Source: Anthoceros angustus (taxonomy: Eukaryota; Streptophyta; Anthocerotopsida; Anthocerotales; Anthocerotaceae). Taken from it: a stretch of DNA of 64,000 bases. Below the pieces are notes generated by a model. That model ran no database searches. It had not been told where the DNA came from and saw only the letters and a program-made list of their open reading frames with translations. The position numbers and the translations under genes were made by a program. Numbering within the stretch: the first letter of the stretch is position 1; each line of letters starts with the position of its first letter. Below, in pieces: positions 1-11,673 of this stretch. The stretch is taken from contig VJWM01000063.1 of assembly GCA_010909165.1 (NCBI GenBank), positions 806,001-870,000 of the forward strand, written 5' to 3'.

Positions 1-1897
1 GGAACTCGGGTATTTCTAGATGCCACTGGAAATCTGCACGAACCGGATGGTACTTCATGTTTGCGGCGAGGGAGACATCAAATCTGTTCCACACGCCATC
101 TAGACCAGCTATGCGGCTTGACGGGTTGCGCGGTGCAAAGTGCCTGTAAATTCCGTGCCTCCTCGATGTCTCTTGAAATCTGCCAAAGCTGGAACCTCCT
201 ACGCCTCGGCGAATATAGAGGAAAAAATCACAGGAGACGGTCACGCAAAGCGTAATTCGCAAATTGTTACGAGCGAGCAACCCGCGGCCAGCATCGCCAC
301 CTTTGCCATCATTCACGAGATGTGAGGGCTGCTGTTGTGCGGGCACATGCGCAGATGCCCTGCGGTCTTTGCTCCAGCAAGCCGCGACTTCTTTGCCTGT
401 TCAGTGCCCAGGAAAGGCTGTCACAAGCGCCTGTAACATCAAACACTTGCAGCCGATTCAGGCAGATCGCGCCCGGCAGGTACATACCTCACCTCCCTAC
501 GATGCTACAGTGTCTCGCATGCTCAACCACAGGCCGGGCTGGAGTCAAGGCAGGAGCTCAACCCGCTCCCACCTCCTCCTTCCTTCCCCTCTGCGCCTAA
601 GCACTTTGAACAAATGGTGGTGATTTTTAGGCGATGGGCGATCACCACCCACGATTGGGTGCAATGAAAGGCGGGTAGCACAGCAGTTTGAAGAGCGATC
701 ATGCAAATCGGCCTCCCAGACTACACCGAGATCTCGGTTCTGCCCGCCTCGCGATTGCATCAACGCGATGGTGGTCTTGGGTCAAGCTCGAGTACCTGAC
801 TCAGCCGGGATCATGACTTTGGGCTCCCTCCAAGGCATCACTAAGGGCGGAATCATCCTTCTCCCCGGCATCAAATGTAACTCTTAACACACGGTCATCT
901 CCAAACGCCCCTTGCGGAGATTCCCTTAAACTCACCTGTAGTTTCAAACGGTCTCTTGCAAATTCAAACAAGCGTAGACCTCCAGCCAACACTCGCATCA
1001 AAGCTCGGGGCTCAACCTCGCCTTAATCACTAATCGTCGACAGCGTTGATGCTTCTGCCAAGCGTAGATATTCGGTGTCCGCTAATCCTATAAATCCGGC
1101 AGTGATAGGTGAAGTGTCTCGAACGTGGCATGCAGTTCTCACTCACAATGGCACCGGATTAAAACACGCTTGCAATCCATCCTCCCACCAAGTAAAAGCG
1201 GCCAGCACAACACGCGCACATGGAATGCTTCCACGCCGCCTTTAACTTTGGCGAAATTTTCCATACATACCGAGAAACCGAAACCGCCAGAAATCGTTTG
1301 GTACATCGTCTGCACTCTCCTTCCAAATCTCCCCACCTCCCCTTGGAGCATCCGAGAACCTATTAGGGGCTAACACAACACGGCACCTCTACACTCACAA
1401 GTGAATTCGGGAGGCGAATCTCCTCAACTATTGACCAGGAAACTCTCTTGTGGCGACGAAAGAAGGCGCAACTAAGAACCCAGAGCAAACTTAGAAGCGA
1501 TGACCGAGAGCGTTAATGTAAGAGCCCGGTAGCGCAAATGACCATGTGGCCCAACGAAGGAAGTAATCTGCTAAAACATGTTGGGCACTAGACGTGAGCA
1601 AAAACGTGATGCGGATGAAACGACGTGACGCGGGAGTGGGGCTAGAAGGGGCGTGGCAGCGACTGTTCTTGTTTAAGTAAGAGGAGGTGGATGGTTCTAA
1701 GCGTTTCGATTGGATACCCAGTGTGAAGCACTGATTCGTTAGGTTCGGCTTCACGGCTGGTTCTTTGGTTTGGAATGTTTAGGTTTGGTTAAAAGGCGGT
1801 GGCAGTGTGAATCATTTTGTAGGTAGGTTTGATGTAGACTTGAGTTAGGTCCGGGAATTTAAACTTAGTCAGTAGAGAGAGCTTGTCGGTAGCCAAA

Positions 1898-1935
1898 GAG
1901 AGAACCTAGGGTTTCTTTGTCTATATAAACCTCTT
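1898..1935 (+). promoter_or_regulatory. Telo-box plus TATA promoter, copy A
   Basis: The block contains ctagggttt (reverse complement of the plant telo-box AAACCCTAG) followed about 10 bp later by ctatataaac, a canonical TATA box. Telo-boxes next to TATA boxes are known from plant promoters of translation-related genes. No coding region follows; copy B of the duplication begins about 180 bp downstream. Confidence 0.6.
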
Positions 1936-3740
1936 TTCCAGCGTCTTATGTCTTTTGGTTCATTGATTCATGCTTTCATGATTTTGCTCGTTTAGGTCTT
2001 TGGCGGTTTTCGAGTGAAGGAGTGTGTTTGCGTCCTCATTGATCTTGCATTGTCTTCTTGTTTGTTTGATGTCTTATTGTTTGGTCAAGCGCCTCCTTGA
2101 AACTTCTTCTGCCAGCTTTTGCCATCATTCACGGCTTATGTGAGGGACAAGCGGGCGGGCGTATGCGCAGATGCCTGTCTTTGCTAAGCAAGCCGCGACT
2201 TCTTTTCCTGTTCTCCCATGGAGATAAGGCTATCACAAGCGCCTGGCGGCCATAAGACACTTGCAGGCCGATGCGGCATCGCTCGAAACCCGGCAGGTAC
2301 ATACCTCACCTCCCGGCGATGCTCTGGGGTGCCAGGTGCTCAACCACAGTGAGCTTGATGGTAAGTGGCAGTTGGGGCTCAACCCGGTCCCACCTCCCTC
2401 CTCCTTCCTCCACTAAGCCTTTGAATGGCGGTGAATTTAGCGATGAAATCACCCACGTCTTGCTCTTGGGTGCAATGGGCCCGGGTAGTACAATGCAATG
2501 AAGAGCGATCATGCAAATCGCTCCCAAATTTTACACCGAGATCTCGGTTTACAACACCCCTCGCGATTACATCAAGTAGTTTGAGGGTGGTCTTGGAAGT
2601 TATTTCGACAGCTTTGACTCAGTATGTTGGATCATGACTTCCAGCTCCCTCGGCTGGCGCTAACTGCCTGGGGCGAGAACTCATAGACTTCTCCCGGCAT
2701 CAAATGTAACTCTTAACTTTACGGTCATCTCCAAGCGCCCCTTGAGGCGTAATCCCTTAAACTACCTGCATTTCGGTCCCTTACCATTCAAACAAAGCGA
2801 GACCTCCAGCTTTAACAGCCCGGAGGTCTCGAGCTCAACCTCGGAACTAAAACCTAATCGTCCCAGCGTTGATGCTTCTGCCAAGCGTAATATTCGGTGT
2901 ACAAAACCGAAATCAATTTCGGCAGTGATAGGTGAAGTGTGCTGAAACGTCGCCATGCAGTTTGAATAATGCGGCTTACGATTAAAACCGCAGCATGATT
3001 TTCATCCTCCCACAGGTAAAAGCGGACTATGTCAGCTGAGCGCATCTTGGCCAGTCCTTATTTGAACTTCCTAGTAGTCTGCCTTTTAACTTTACGCTTC
3101 CCTCCTCAGAAATTTTCCGCCATAGTTGGGGCGAAAGGCGTGAAATCGGTTTGGTACATCTTTTCTGGACTCTCCTTCTACAAATCTCCATGATACCCAT
3201 CCTTGGAGCATCCGAGAACCTAAGTTGTTGGATACCAACACGGCACCTCACACCCAGATTCGGGATGAAACTCTCAACTAATGACCAGGAAACTCTCTTA
3301 TTGGCTTGACAAAGGCGGTGAGACTAAGAACGTGAAACCTCTAGAAGCTGATGACGAGAGCGTTAATGCAAGCCCGGTATGACCATGTGGCCCAACGAGA
3401 AATCAAAACATGTTGGGCACTAGATGTGAGCAAAAAGTGATGCGGATGAAAATGACGGCGTGGCGGGAGTGGGGCTAGAGGGCGTGGCAGGCGACTGTTC
3501 TTGTTTAAGTAAGAGGAGGTGGATGGTTCTAAGCGTTTCAGGTTGGATACCCGGTGTGAAGCGATTAGTTCTAGGTTACGGCTTCGCTCGGCGTTCTTTG
3601 GTTTGGAATGTTTAGGTTGGTTAAAAGAAGCGGGTGGTGGATGTAGACATTTTGTAGGTAGGTTTGATGCGGGCTTGGAGTTAGTGCAGGAATTTAAACT
3701 TGGGTCAGTAGAAAGCTTGTCGGTACAAGCGAGAGAGAAC

Positions 3741-3768
3741 CTAGGGTTTCTTTGTCTATATAAACCTC
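3741..3768 (+). promoter_or_regulatory. Telo-box plus TATA promoter, copy B
   Basis: This is the same ctagggttt / ctatataaac arrangement as copy A, and it matches the minus-strand promoter at 18,529-18,553 in order and spacing. It drives towards the T-rich region 3.95-5.65 kb, which resembles a long leader or intron rather than coding sequence. Confidence 0.6.
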
Positions 3769-3950
3769 TTTCAGTGATCTTATGTCTTTTGGTTGTTGGT
3801 TCATGCTTTCTCGATTTTGCTCGTTTAGGTCTTTGGCGGTTTTAAGTGAAGGGTGTGTGTTTGCGTCCTCGGCTGTTGATCTTGCATTGTCTTCTTGTTT
3901 TGTTTGATGTCTTATTGTTTGGTCAAGCGCCTCCTTGAAATTTCTTCTTT

Positions 3951-5655
3951 GATTCGCATGTCTTGAGCAAGCGCATATACATTTGTGTGTGCTGGTTTTA
4001 AAGTGTGCTTAATGGAGGACATTATCAAAAGTGTCTCTTGTGGGAGGTCACTCTACGGGCTGTTAGTTGGAGGTATTGAAGTTACTGAAGTTTTTCGGTG
4101 GTGATTCTTTGAGTTTTGAACTACAAGCGTCCTGTGACGCTCTTTACACCAGGCGAGTCTCTGAGCATGCCTTTTAATAGCTTTGTTTTGTTACGTTCTT
4201 AAACGTTCTTGCTTCCAATGAAATAATGTAAGTGTAGGCTCCATGTAGTTTCTCTTTTGGGTCTCTGGTACGGTGTATTCTTTGCGAGGCTGAGGAGAAA
4301 CACAAAGATAAGCAGACTGGTCACTGCAGGTAGTACTCTTCTATCCTGTTGAAAGTATCTATGTTTCTTTTCCTTTTGATTTGTAGTCAAGACTTGACCT
4401 TTCTAGTTGAAATGCAGTTGGTGTTGCTTATGTTCTAGGTGCTTGGTGAGCAGACCATCCTGGCCCGATATCTACATATGATTGTAGCTATACGAAGCTT
4501 GACGTCGGCGGTAGGGGCGTCGGGATCATCTTCTACTTTGTTCTTTTAAAGCAGGTGTTTTCCATCCTCTTTTTAAGACTGTTAAGCCTTAGAATAGTTC
4601 ATTTGGTACCTTAGCTTTCTGAACTTTTGAGCTCTCTTTTGCGTGTGGCATGCATTTGGTTTCTCTGTGCATAATTCCGGTTCATGCTTTCCTCTCTTAT
4701 ACTTCTATTAATTGTTGTTTTTTTTACGGGCGAAAAAGCGACTTTCAACCGACACAGGAGTACTTATGCCTTTTTCCTTCTTATGTCAGTCAAGTTTCAT
4801 TATGAAATTGCTGTTTATCAAATAGGAGTTTTGTGTCTAGAGTTCGCATGTTGTGTTCTTTAATGTTGCTTTTGTTTTTGCTTGCAAACACTAAAATCTT
4901 GTAGTTGAACTTATGTGATGTTTTGTTTGATGAAGTCTGATTGCGTAACTAAGAACACAAATATGTCAGTCATTCAAGCATCCCAAGCCAGCGATTATGA
5001 TCTTTTGAGTCTCTTCAAGTGTTTGTTTCTTTCAGTGTATATGTTTGGAGTCTTCAGTGTCTATGTTTGGAGGTTGGTTCGCACGCGCTCGTCTTGTTTT
5101 GTTTTTTGCTGTTTTCCAGTAACGGCGGTTGCATGAATTTTGTTCTTATGTTGTGTCCTTTTCTTGTAGCATGTTTTGCATGTTTTTCAGTGCTCTCTTT
5201 CATAAATTTTGTCAGTTTTGTTTCTTTCCACTGTTTCTTTTAAATATGAGTAGAGTTAGGATACGCTTGCCTCTTAGTTTTGTAGTTTGCTTCGCCACTG
5301 GCTAAAACACTGGAAAGTAACATGTCTCGTCTCATCGTCGTGTATGTAGGATTGTATGGCTGATTCGTATTGAAGCATAGATAGCAATTGTAGTATGCTA
5401 TTTTGCATGTATTGTCTTTTGCTCTTATAATGAGGTGTTTGGCTAAGCCAATTCTGGTTTCTTTTATGAGGTTGTGTTGGTCCTGAGTCTCTGAGTAAAC
5501 AATCTTTGGTAGTTGGGTCTGCTCTTACTGTACGCCTTGTATGCCTTTGCAGAAGTGTGTAGGCCGGTGGAACATGTCTGGACGTAACTTGGATACATTT
5601 TGATCAGCGACACGTGTGCACTACTGTGTAGCTGGTTGTGTCCAGGTTATGGTGG
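3951..5655 (+). other. T/G-rich noncoding leader-like region
   Basis: The plus strand is strongly T-rich and has no coding-like open frame; the longest open frames are hydrophobic low-complexity translations of poly-T runs. It lies directly downstream of the copy B promoter and resembles in composition the region downstream of the minus-strand promoter at 18.5 kb. It is probably a leader or intron of a transcription unit interrupted by the inverted-repeat element that starts near 5656. Inference only. Confidence 0.4.
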
Positions 5656-5885
5656 TACACAGTATTCACTATTTTTTCTACCCAGCCTGGTTTCAACTTT
5701 TATGGTGGATACATTTCACCCGACATGCCATGTTTTCTACTCTATTGTAATAGATTTTACTATATTGAGTAAAAATAATGACCAAATGGTCAATTCTCTC
5801 TCTAGAAATCTACCCTCTAGCCCCCGAAAAAAAATCGAGCTAGCACGTCGAGGCCCCAGACGAGGCCGCGACTTTACGTATGTCC
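5656..5885 (+). repeat. Left terminal inverted repeat
   Basis: It is the inverted partner of 11,080-11,338 and imperfect (roughly two thirds identical by eye), best conserved at 5745-5830. It overlaps the 3' end of the DUF7869-type frame, which gives that protein an unusual basic tail. Confidence 0.65.
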
Positions 5886-6476
5886 GAAAATCAGCCACCT
5901 TTGTCAACACTTTCACCTCTGGATTCGGCGTGAACGAAGACTTCAATATGTCCTCCATAGTTGGCAATGACCGGGCCTCCTTATGTTTTAAATGCTTAGA
6001 GAAACAAGAAAACATTTGATCCACTTGGTCGTGGGTATGCCCCACGAGGAGGAATCCAACCTTCACCTTCTCGAACGTCCCGAGTTCAACGAGCATGTTC
6101 AAGTACACAAATAGAAGCTGGTTCTTGTTCTCTCGGCATGTATTGTCCAGTGCGGTATAAGACTTTGGGAAGTATCCTTCATCGTGTGTATAACGTCACG
6201 GATAATAGTTATTGTTAAATTTGCATCATTCACGAGATTGGCATAATCTCTCTGAGCGATGTAATTATGTATCCATCCAACACATGCTGAGCTATCCTCC
6301 TTCAAGTCCTTTGGCCACAAGAAGTTTTTTCTCCATGCATCGATAGATAACAACATATATTTCTGCGGCTCCTTGCGACTTGACCGATGCTTCGTCAACT
6401 TCTTCCGTTCCTCCATCAATCGTATCCGATGCTTGTTGAGTGCCTCTTGATACATAGGTATGTCATGGAACACCAT
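5737..6476 (-). pseudogene. DUF7869-type transposon-associated protein, frameshifted
   Basis: Two overlapping minus-strand frames join into one degraded protein. The upstream frame (6476 to 6099) carries a block like LSIDAWRKNF...NDANLTITIIRDVI. The downstream frame (from about 6120 to 5737) carries LDNTCRENKNQ, then FLLVGHTHDQVDQMF. The DN...ENKNQ and GHTH..VDQ motifs are, as I recall the family, the hallmarks of DUF7869, a domain common in plant and animal repetitive genes and often regarded as transposon-derived. One frameshift near 6110-6180 separates the halves, and the usual N-terminal region is not visible. The C-terminal 50 or so residues read into the left inverted repeat. Function is unproven; a transposase role is inference. 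Confidence 0.65.
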
Positions 6477-6699
6477 TGTCGAGACTTGTGGGCACGAAAT
6501 TCAATATCTTTGCATAGCAGCTATTTGGGAAGGCGGGTCGTGCATTGGAGATCGAGAAACTAGGACATCGCATCGCTGCCTATTATTCCACAGTCAAATG
6601 CATAGTAGCGGTTTGCATTCATACTCCTGCGAAGTTAATGTTACGGCAAGAACCCAACCCATGCATTCCACGACCACGGGGACATGCCCCCCTTTTGGA

Positions 6700-7100
6700 G
6701 TGAACCTTATAAGTAGCTTGGGCGGGCATGCGAGCCTGCAACTGAGGGCAAGCGCCCTCCTGCACAACAAAGCACCGTAGTTCACGCGGGCCTTGGGCGT
6801 CGCCATGCCCCTATCGTGCACTCACATTTGGGCGCGGCATGCGGCGCCCTCCATGGAGTGCATGCGCCCCATGGCCGCCCCTCTCACAAAGGGGGCGGCT
6901 GCCGGCGCTCGCCATTGGGTGCAAGGCCATCCGAGCCCTCCACGCACAAAAAGCGGCGCGGGCCGCATCCATCCCATGCCCGCCACTGCGAGACAATATG
7001 GTGCCGCCATGCGGCTCCTTTTTCTGCGGTGGAGGGCTCGACCTTCACCGTACAAAACAGCGTGTCGGGCGCCCGACCGCGGCGACTCTGACATCGCCGC
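6700..7100. other. GC-rich stretch with hairpin-forming palindromes
   Basis: This abrupt GC-rich island is open in several frames on both strands, which reflects composition rather than coding. It holds GGGCGC/GCGCCC arms around an 8-base loop ggcatgcg (6830-6849), CCATGG arms around another GCATGC (6851-6874), and GCCGCCCC/GGGGCGGC arms near 6873-6899. Confidence 0.55.
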
Positions 7101-7109
7101 GCCCGTGCA

Positions 7110-8990
7110 GCAGTCCATCCTAACTCCCTCATTACTCCACATGCTTTTATGCCATGCATGCGACCACCGCAATAGGGGAGGCCTCCTACCTTGGTCAACT
7201 CCAGGCATCGGTGCTCCGTATGTTGAACCCAGCGCATATGGAACAAGTCGAGAATCTGTTTGACTTGGGTATCTTCACCGCTTGAAATTCGACCCCATGC
7301 AAGAAATATGCATCGACACAGCGTTCACCTTTCGACTCCATTCCACTCTGTATTGTATCCAAACCTCATGCTTGTGAAAGTGTCGTAGATTGTATACCTC
7401 ACATTCGGTGATCGCTCGGCCAAGTGAAGGAAAGTCGCATCCATCCGAGCAATTGCAGCCAAAGCATGGGAGGATTATACGAGGCTGGCCTTATTAGCGT
7501 CCCATGGTGCGTTGAATAACCCTCCGCTTCAACTCCTCGTACCTTGCGGACCCTATACGATATACGTCGGAAGGCTTTCAAACAACATTGCATAGAATCG
7601 ACCCATGAGGTGAGTGAAAACCACATCCCTTGTTGGCCGTCGGGCCGCTGGCGATGCAATGTCTCTTGCTCGGGTGCCCATTCTCGAAACTGCGTTGCTC
7701 ATGAAAAGCTTCTTTTGTGAACTTGCGGATGCACAATTTGTTGCAACAAGGCTTTGAAATCCTCTCCCGGAATCGCCTTCACTTTTCCTCAAAGACACAC
7801 CCGGCCGCTCGCTGCACCAAGCCCACATCATTTGCTAGGTGAAAGGTATCGCCAAAGGCGGATGGAAAGTGGCGGTCGGCCCGGTCAAACTTCTCAATGG
7901 TGGGGGGTCTCGAAGACATTGTCCTCATCTGCATTGGCGTCCCCTCATCTTGATCTTTGGAAATAGTAGTGAACAATCCCTCGCGGTAGCATACTCCACC
8001 TTGCAGGCACCTCTTTCCTCCTTACGGGCTTCTATCTATGGCGAGTAGAGGTTCGTTCGAAGTCGGGGAATTGGGCATACGGCTGTGTGTGAGTTCTTCT
8101 CCACCACTGGACTGCAACACGCATCCAGGATCGAGCCACCAACACAAACCTATGCCAATGAGTATGGCCAGGCGAAGACTCAAACGACTCGGCTATTGAA
8201 AGAATACATACTTTGTGGAGATGGCAAGGACTTTGCATTTGCTGGCGAGACGGAGGCCAGCGCTTGCCTTTCACTCTGTTTACAGGATCGGGTACTCTTT
8301 GGGCCCTGAAACATCTTGATTTTGCCGAAATCTTAAACTTGACCACCGCACATCTACATTTGTCAATGACATAGCAATCGTTGGTATCGGTCAAGAATGA
8401 AATGGGGCACATATAGAAACATCACATCGCATCTTGGTGTGTAGCGGAGCATGTGTTGGACTCGTGGCTCGAAGGTTATCCACGGCTACAACCTCCGCGT
8501 CAAGTGTGATAAAGGTGGTGGTGTGGTACATGACTTGACCTCGGGAGGCGGGAAGCGTGAGAGACAAAACACTTGATTGCAAATCTAAATAGATTTGAAG
8601 TAATGGAGGGCGGTGCTATTATGCTACTATGCTTGCCGCGCATATGTTCCATAGGGTTAAACTTAATGGCGGTAGCCATCAATAGCGGTAATGGAAAAAA
8701 AGATATACGGAGCGTTATGAAAAGCGCATTCTTACATACCCAATTGCATATTAGGCACGCATCACGTGATACATAAACAAACAGTAGTTGAGTCAAAGTG
8801 CCTTGCAATGATGGTGGAATGGATAGTCACGAAGGACATCAGCGAGCAGCGGGTGTGTCGGTTTGTTGGGTATGGGTTAAGAACATCGAAGCGCATACAT
8901 ATTCGATCCATGTTCCTCCATACATGGCGATAAGACAATAACTCGGACCTCGTTACGGTAGCGTTTATTCTGGTGAAATTAGGTTTGGGC
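7110..8990 (-). other. Weakly coding-like transposon interior, unrecognised
   Basis: Minus-strand frames at 7399-7659 and 7553-7831 overlap and could be pieces of one broken protein, but no domain is recognisable. Composition is balanced and no repeats were seen. It may be the missing N-terminal region of the DUF7869-type gene of the surrounding element; that is speculation. Confidence 0.2.
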
Positions 8991-8999
8991 TCATAAAAC

Positions 9000-10990
9000 C
9001 GAACTGGGTTGAAGTCCTTGTTCAACCCGGTCAGGTTTACTGACAGGCGTAGCTGAGCTCTTCCACGGGCGTCTGCGATTCAAGCGAGGCGCGTGGTTTT
9101 CCCAACAATTTGGGCGTGACCCTCGCCATTGACTCTCCATCCTTTCGGAGGGCGGTGAGAAATTCCTTGCTTGCAATGGAATTGGTGCTTGCCTAATCCG
9201 GATTAGCGTGTTTGATGCCATATCTTTGCGGTGCGATGGTGGCGGGGCCTTGTGATGAAAGGACCTCCCGATGCGAGCTAACCACAGAGACTTGTTGGAA
9301 GCCGGAGGCGGAAGAAATCTAGAAGCAAGAAGGAGGCGAAATCGAGCAGATCCTCCACGCGGATCTGGGTCTACGCGCCTCGGGGGCATGCTTTCCAACC
9401 CACTTGAGCACGGTGGAGCAGGAAGGAGGCGGACAAAGTTTGGGTCACTCAATTCAGCGGCAAGCACCACAAAGGCATGATGGTGGTGGAAAGTGCAGCT
9501 TGTCAAAGCATTGAGGTGGGAAATCCAGATCAATTCCCTCCCCATACTCGTATGAGGGCAGGCTCTTGGAGGCATGAGGACAGGACACTTGTATCGAGAA
9601 TGGCTATTTGACACAAAGCAGGAGGGGATGAAGAAGGCGGCGCTATGTCATCTTTGAAGCTTTGGGTTTTGGGTTCAGCGGTGCACTTACCGAGCCAGGC
9701 AAGGCGGGATGGGTCTGGCAGCGTTTGGATGGAGGTGGCGAGACTGCAGTTTTGCACTTCAAGGCCTTATAAGTGGACGCATTGCCGTCGACAGATGATT
9801 ATCATGTATTTGTTGAAAGTGGCATGTTTGCGAGGAAATGTAGACGAAGGGTTGTCCAGCGCACTTTTGACGTTGAGCTGAGAATGTGAGTATACATCTT
9901 CTTAATTCCATCATCGCCTTGGATGTAGTGTTGCGGTCTAACTTCTTATGATGGGCGGTGAGAGAACATTTCTGGTGCTTGTGTGAGGTGATTACAGCTC
10001 CATTATCCGTCATCGAGAGATGTCATTGAGGAGGACAAGGCGAGGGGACTTCAAACTTTACCTTTTGGAATGAAGAAGGCAATGAGGCGAGTTGGACCTT
10101 GATGAGGAGGATGGGCCTATTCAGTTCTTGGTCATTGAGATGGAGGCATTTGAAGAGGATGATGGGAAAATGCAGGTGGACGGAGGTCTTCCATGGCCGT
10201 CCGTGTACGAACATGTGGACGAGGAGGCGAGCCTTAGGCATCTTAGGTGCCCGGCATCTTAGCAGGGGCAATGGGAGGCTGCTGCGTGACTCATGAATCC
10301 TCGCAGGGGCGTGTATCCAAGCACCATGGGGAGGAGTCACACTCCATCAAGAGGCGGCGGCGTCCGGCGCCACATCTCCATCTGAGAAGGCGGAAGGCAG
10401 GGGCCGGCATGGCTCCCGAGTTTGAGGCGGAGGGCCCGACATGGGGAGGCGCGGCAAGCTCACTGTGTAAAGGCAGGGGCCGAAGGGGCGACATGCGGCT
10501 TCTGCGTGAGTGGAGGAGGGCGCGCATGCGGCTGCCAATCTGTAGTGGAGGAGTAGGGGCGGCAGGCATCTTGGGGTGCCCTTCCTGTGAGTGAGGGCGG
10601 AGGAGGTAGGCGGGAATGCAGCCCCAGACTTTCAGGCTTGGGTGGAGCTTGAGGGGGGGCATGCAGCGAAAAGCATGCATGATGAGGAAGGTGGTGGGCC
10701 TGACGGGTCCCGGGTGCGGATGGTTCGGTAAGACGGCGGGAAAAAGTGCGAAGCGTCGAGGAAGCGGCAATGAGATACCAACATTGCATGTCTCAGCGGA
10801 TGGAGAAAGGCAGAGCCTCTATGATGCATGAGGACTATTTGCGAGAAAGTTAGGGGCATATGCAAGAAGGTGGTGCGAGAGCGGTACTTATAAGGCTGGA
10901 GAATTTGAGAAGCGGCAATTTCTAACTCTAGATGCTTTCGAGGTTGACCAGAGGTGGGCGAGGCTTGGCGCGAACTTCACAGCTCCACGT
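9000..10990 (+). other. Purine-rich GGAGGCGG-type stretch
   Basis: The plus strand is rich in gaggcgg and ggagg motifs, especially 9250-9530 and 10,020-10,860. Open frames on the opposite strand (for example the 207-codon frame 8991-9614, Pro/Ser/Arg-rich) are compositional. The style resembles the purine-rich repeat family at 25-29 kb. No gene is supported. Confidence 0.35.
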
Positions 10991-11079
10991 CATCTCGAAG
11001 AATTAAGTATTGAAGAGAGGTGTCTTTGCCATCTTTGCTTTGTGTAGTTGACCCGTCGAGCAGCGCAGGGATATCGTAA

Positions 11080-11338
11080 TAAAAGTCATGACCTTATGCA
11101 GGGGCCTCGTGGCGGTTGATTGATTTTTTAAAGGGTAGTGTAGGTGAATTTTTAGAGAGAGAATTGACCTTTTGGTCATTATTTTACCAGAGTAAAATTC
11201 ATTACAATATAGTAGAAAATCATCTACCATCAAGGTACAAAACAATGAACCATACAAGTGGGGTAAAATCATCTACCATCAAGGTAGAAAATAGAGCACT
11301 AGAGTAGAAAACATGACGACCAAGTGAATACCAAGGGT
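11080..11338 (-). repeat. Right terminal inverted repeat
   Basis: The reverse complement matches the left repeat. The outer part contains a short tandem duplication of 'atcatctaccatcaaggta' (about 11,219 and 11,270), which makes this arm longer than the left one. Confidence 0.65.
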
Positions 11339-11401
11339 CTAGAAGCTCATTCTAGAAATCCCACCAAAATCGCTAATCAAAACATTTTCATTAAATAATA
11401 T

Positions 11402-11478
11402 TCATGCGGATCCGGGATATACAAAAACCAACAAAGAAACCTTTTCTTTGCGAGTTTCTGTATATCCGTAATGGCATG
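11402..11478. other. Long imperfect hairpin
   Basis: Two arms of about 36 nt pair imperfectly: catgcggat..gggatatacaaaaac on the left against gtttctgtatatcc..ggcatg on the right, with a short central region containing aaagaaac/ttctttg. It lies about 200 bp beyond the 3' end of the minus-strand gene ending at 11,674. It could be a short inverted-repeat (MITE-like) remnant or a small-RNA precursor. Seen directly; role unknown. Confidence 0.55.
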
Positions 11479-11673
11479 AAATACAAATTCAACTAATGAA
11501 GAGTAAATACCGAATAGATTGAACTCGCTAGATTGAACTCTACTTCAACAACAATGGAACCTACAAACAAAAGCGAAACACAACAAAACCGTGATTAGGA
11601 TACTAGAAAACACGAAATAATCATAGCAAATACTTAAGAAATGATACTCACCTTATTTAGGAAATTTGTACAA

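Larger units (their letters stand above)
287..3950. repeat. Tandem duplication of a 1.83-kb noncoding unit
   Basis: Copy A (about 287-2110) and copy B (about 2111-3950) align along their whole length, for example from 'gccatcattcac' at 306 and 2121, through the 'ggcaggtacatacctcacct' blocks at 475 and 2294, to the 'ggtcaagcgcctccttga' blocks at about 2081 and 3921. The copies differ by many substitutions and small indels, and every open frame in one copy is broken in the other, so no protein is supported. Each copy ends with the same promoter-like block. I see no sharp microhomology at the joint near 2110. Seen directly; the biological nature of the unit is unknown. Confidence 0.85.
5656..11340. 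mobile_element. Decayed DNA element with long terminal inverted repeats
   Basis: The sequence at 5656-5885 is repeated in inverted orientation at about 11,080-11,338. Both start with gtattcact and share the 'ataatgaccaaa-ggtcaattctctctct' core, then a poly-A run followed by gaggcccc. The only recognisable gene inside is a minus-strand DUF7869-type frame whose C-terminus is encoded by the left inverted repeat. Long inverted repeats around one transposon-associated frame suggest a DNA transposon. I could not find a convincing target-site duplication, so the outer ends are approximate. The interior 6.5-11 kb is a patchwork of GC-rich and purine-rich sequence without an intact gene. Confidence 0.6.

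Noticed and set aside
6793-7263. 156-codon frame in the GC-rich island
   Set aside because: Four overlapping frames on both strands are open here because of composition; Ala/Arg/Pro/His-rich with no homolog recognised.
8991-9614. 207-codon minus-strand open frame
   Set aside because: It is Pro/Ser/Arg-rich and arises from the purine-rich plus strand; no domain and no conserved start.
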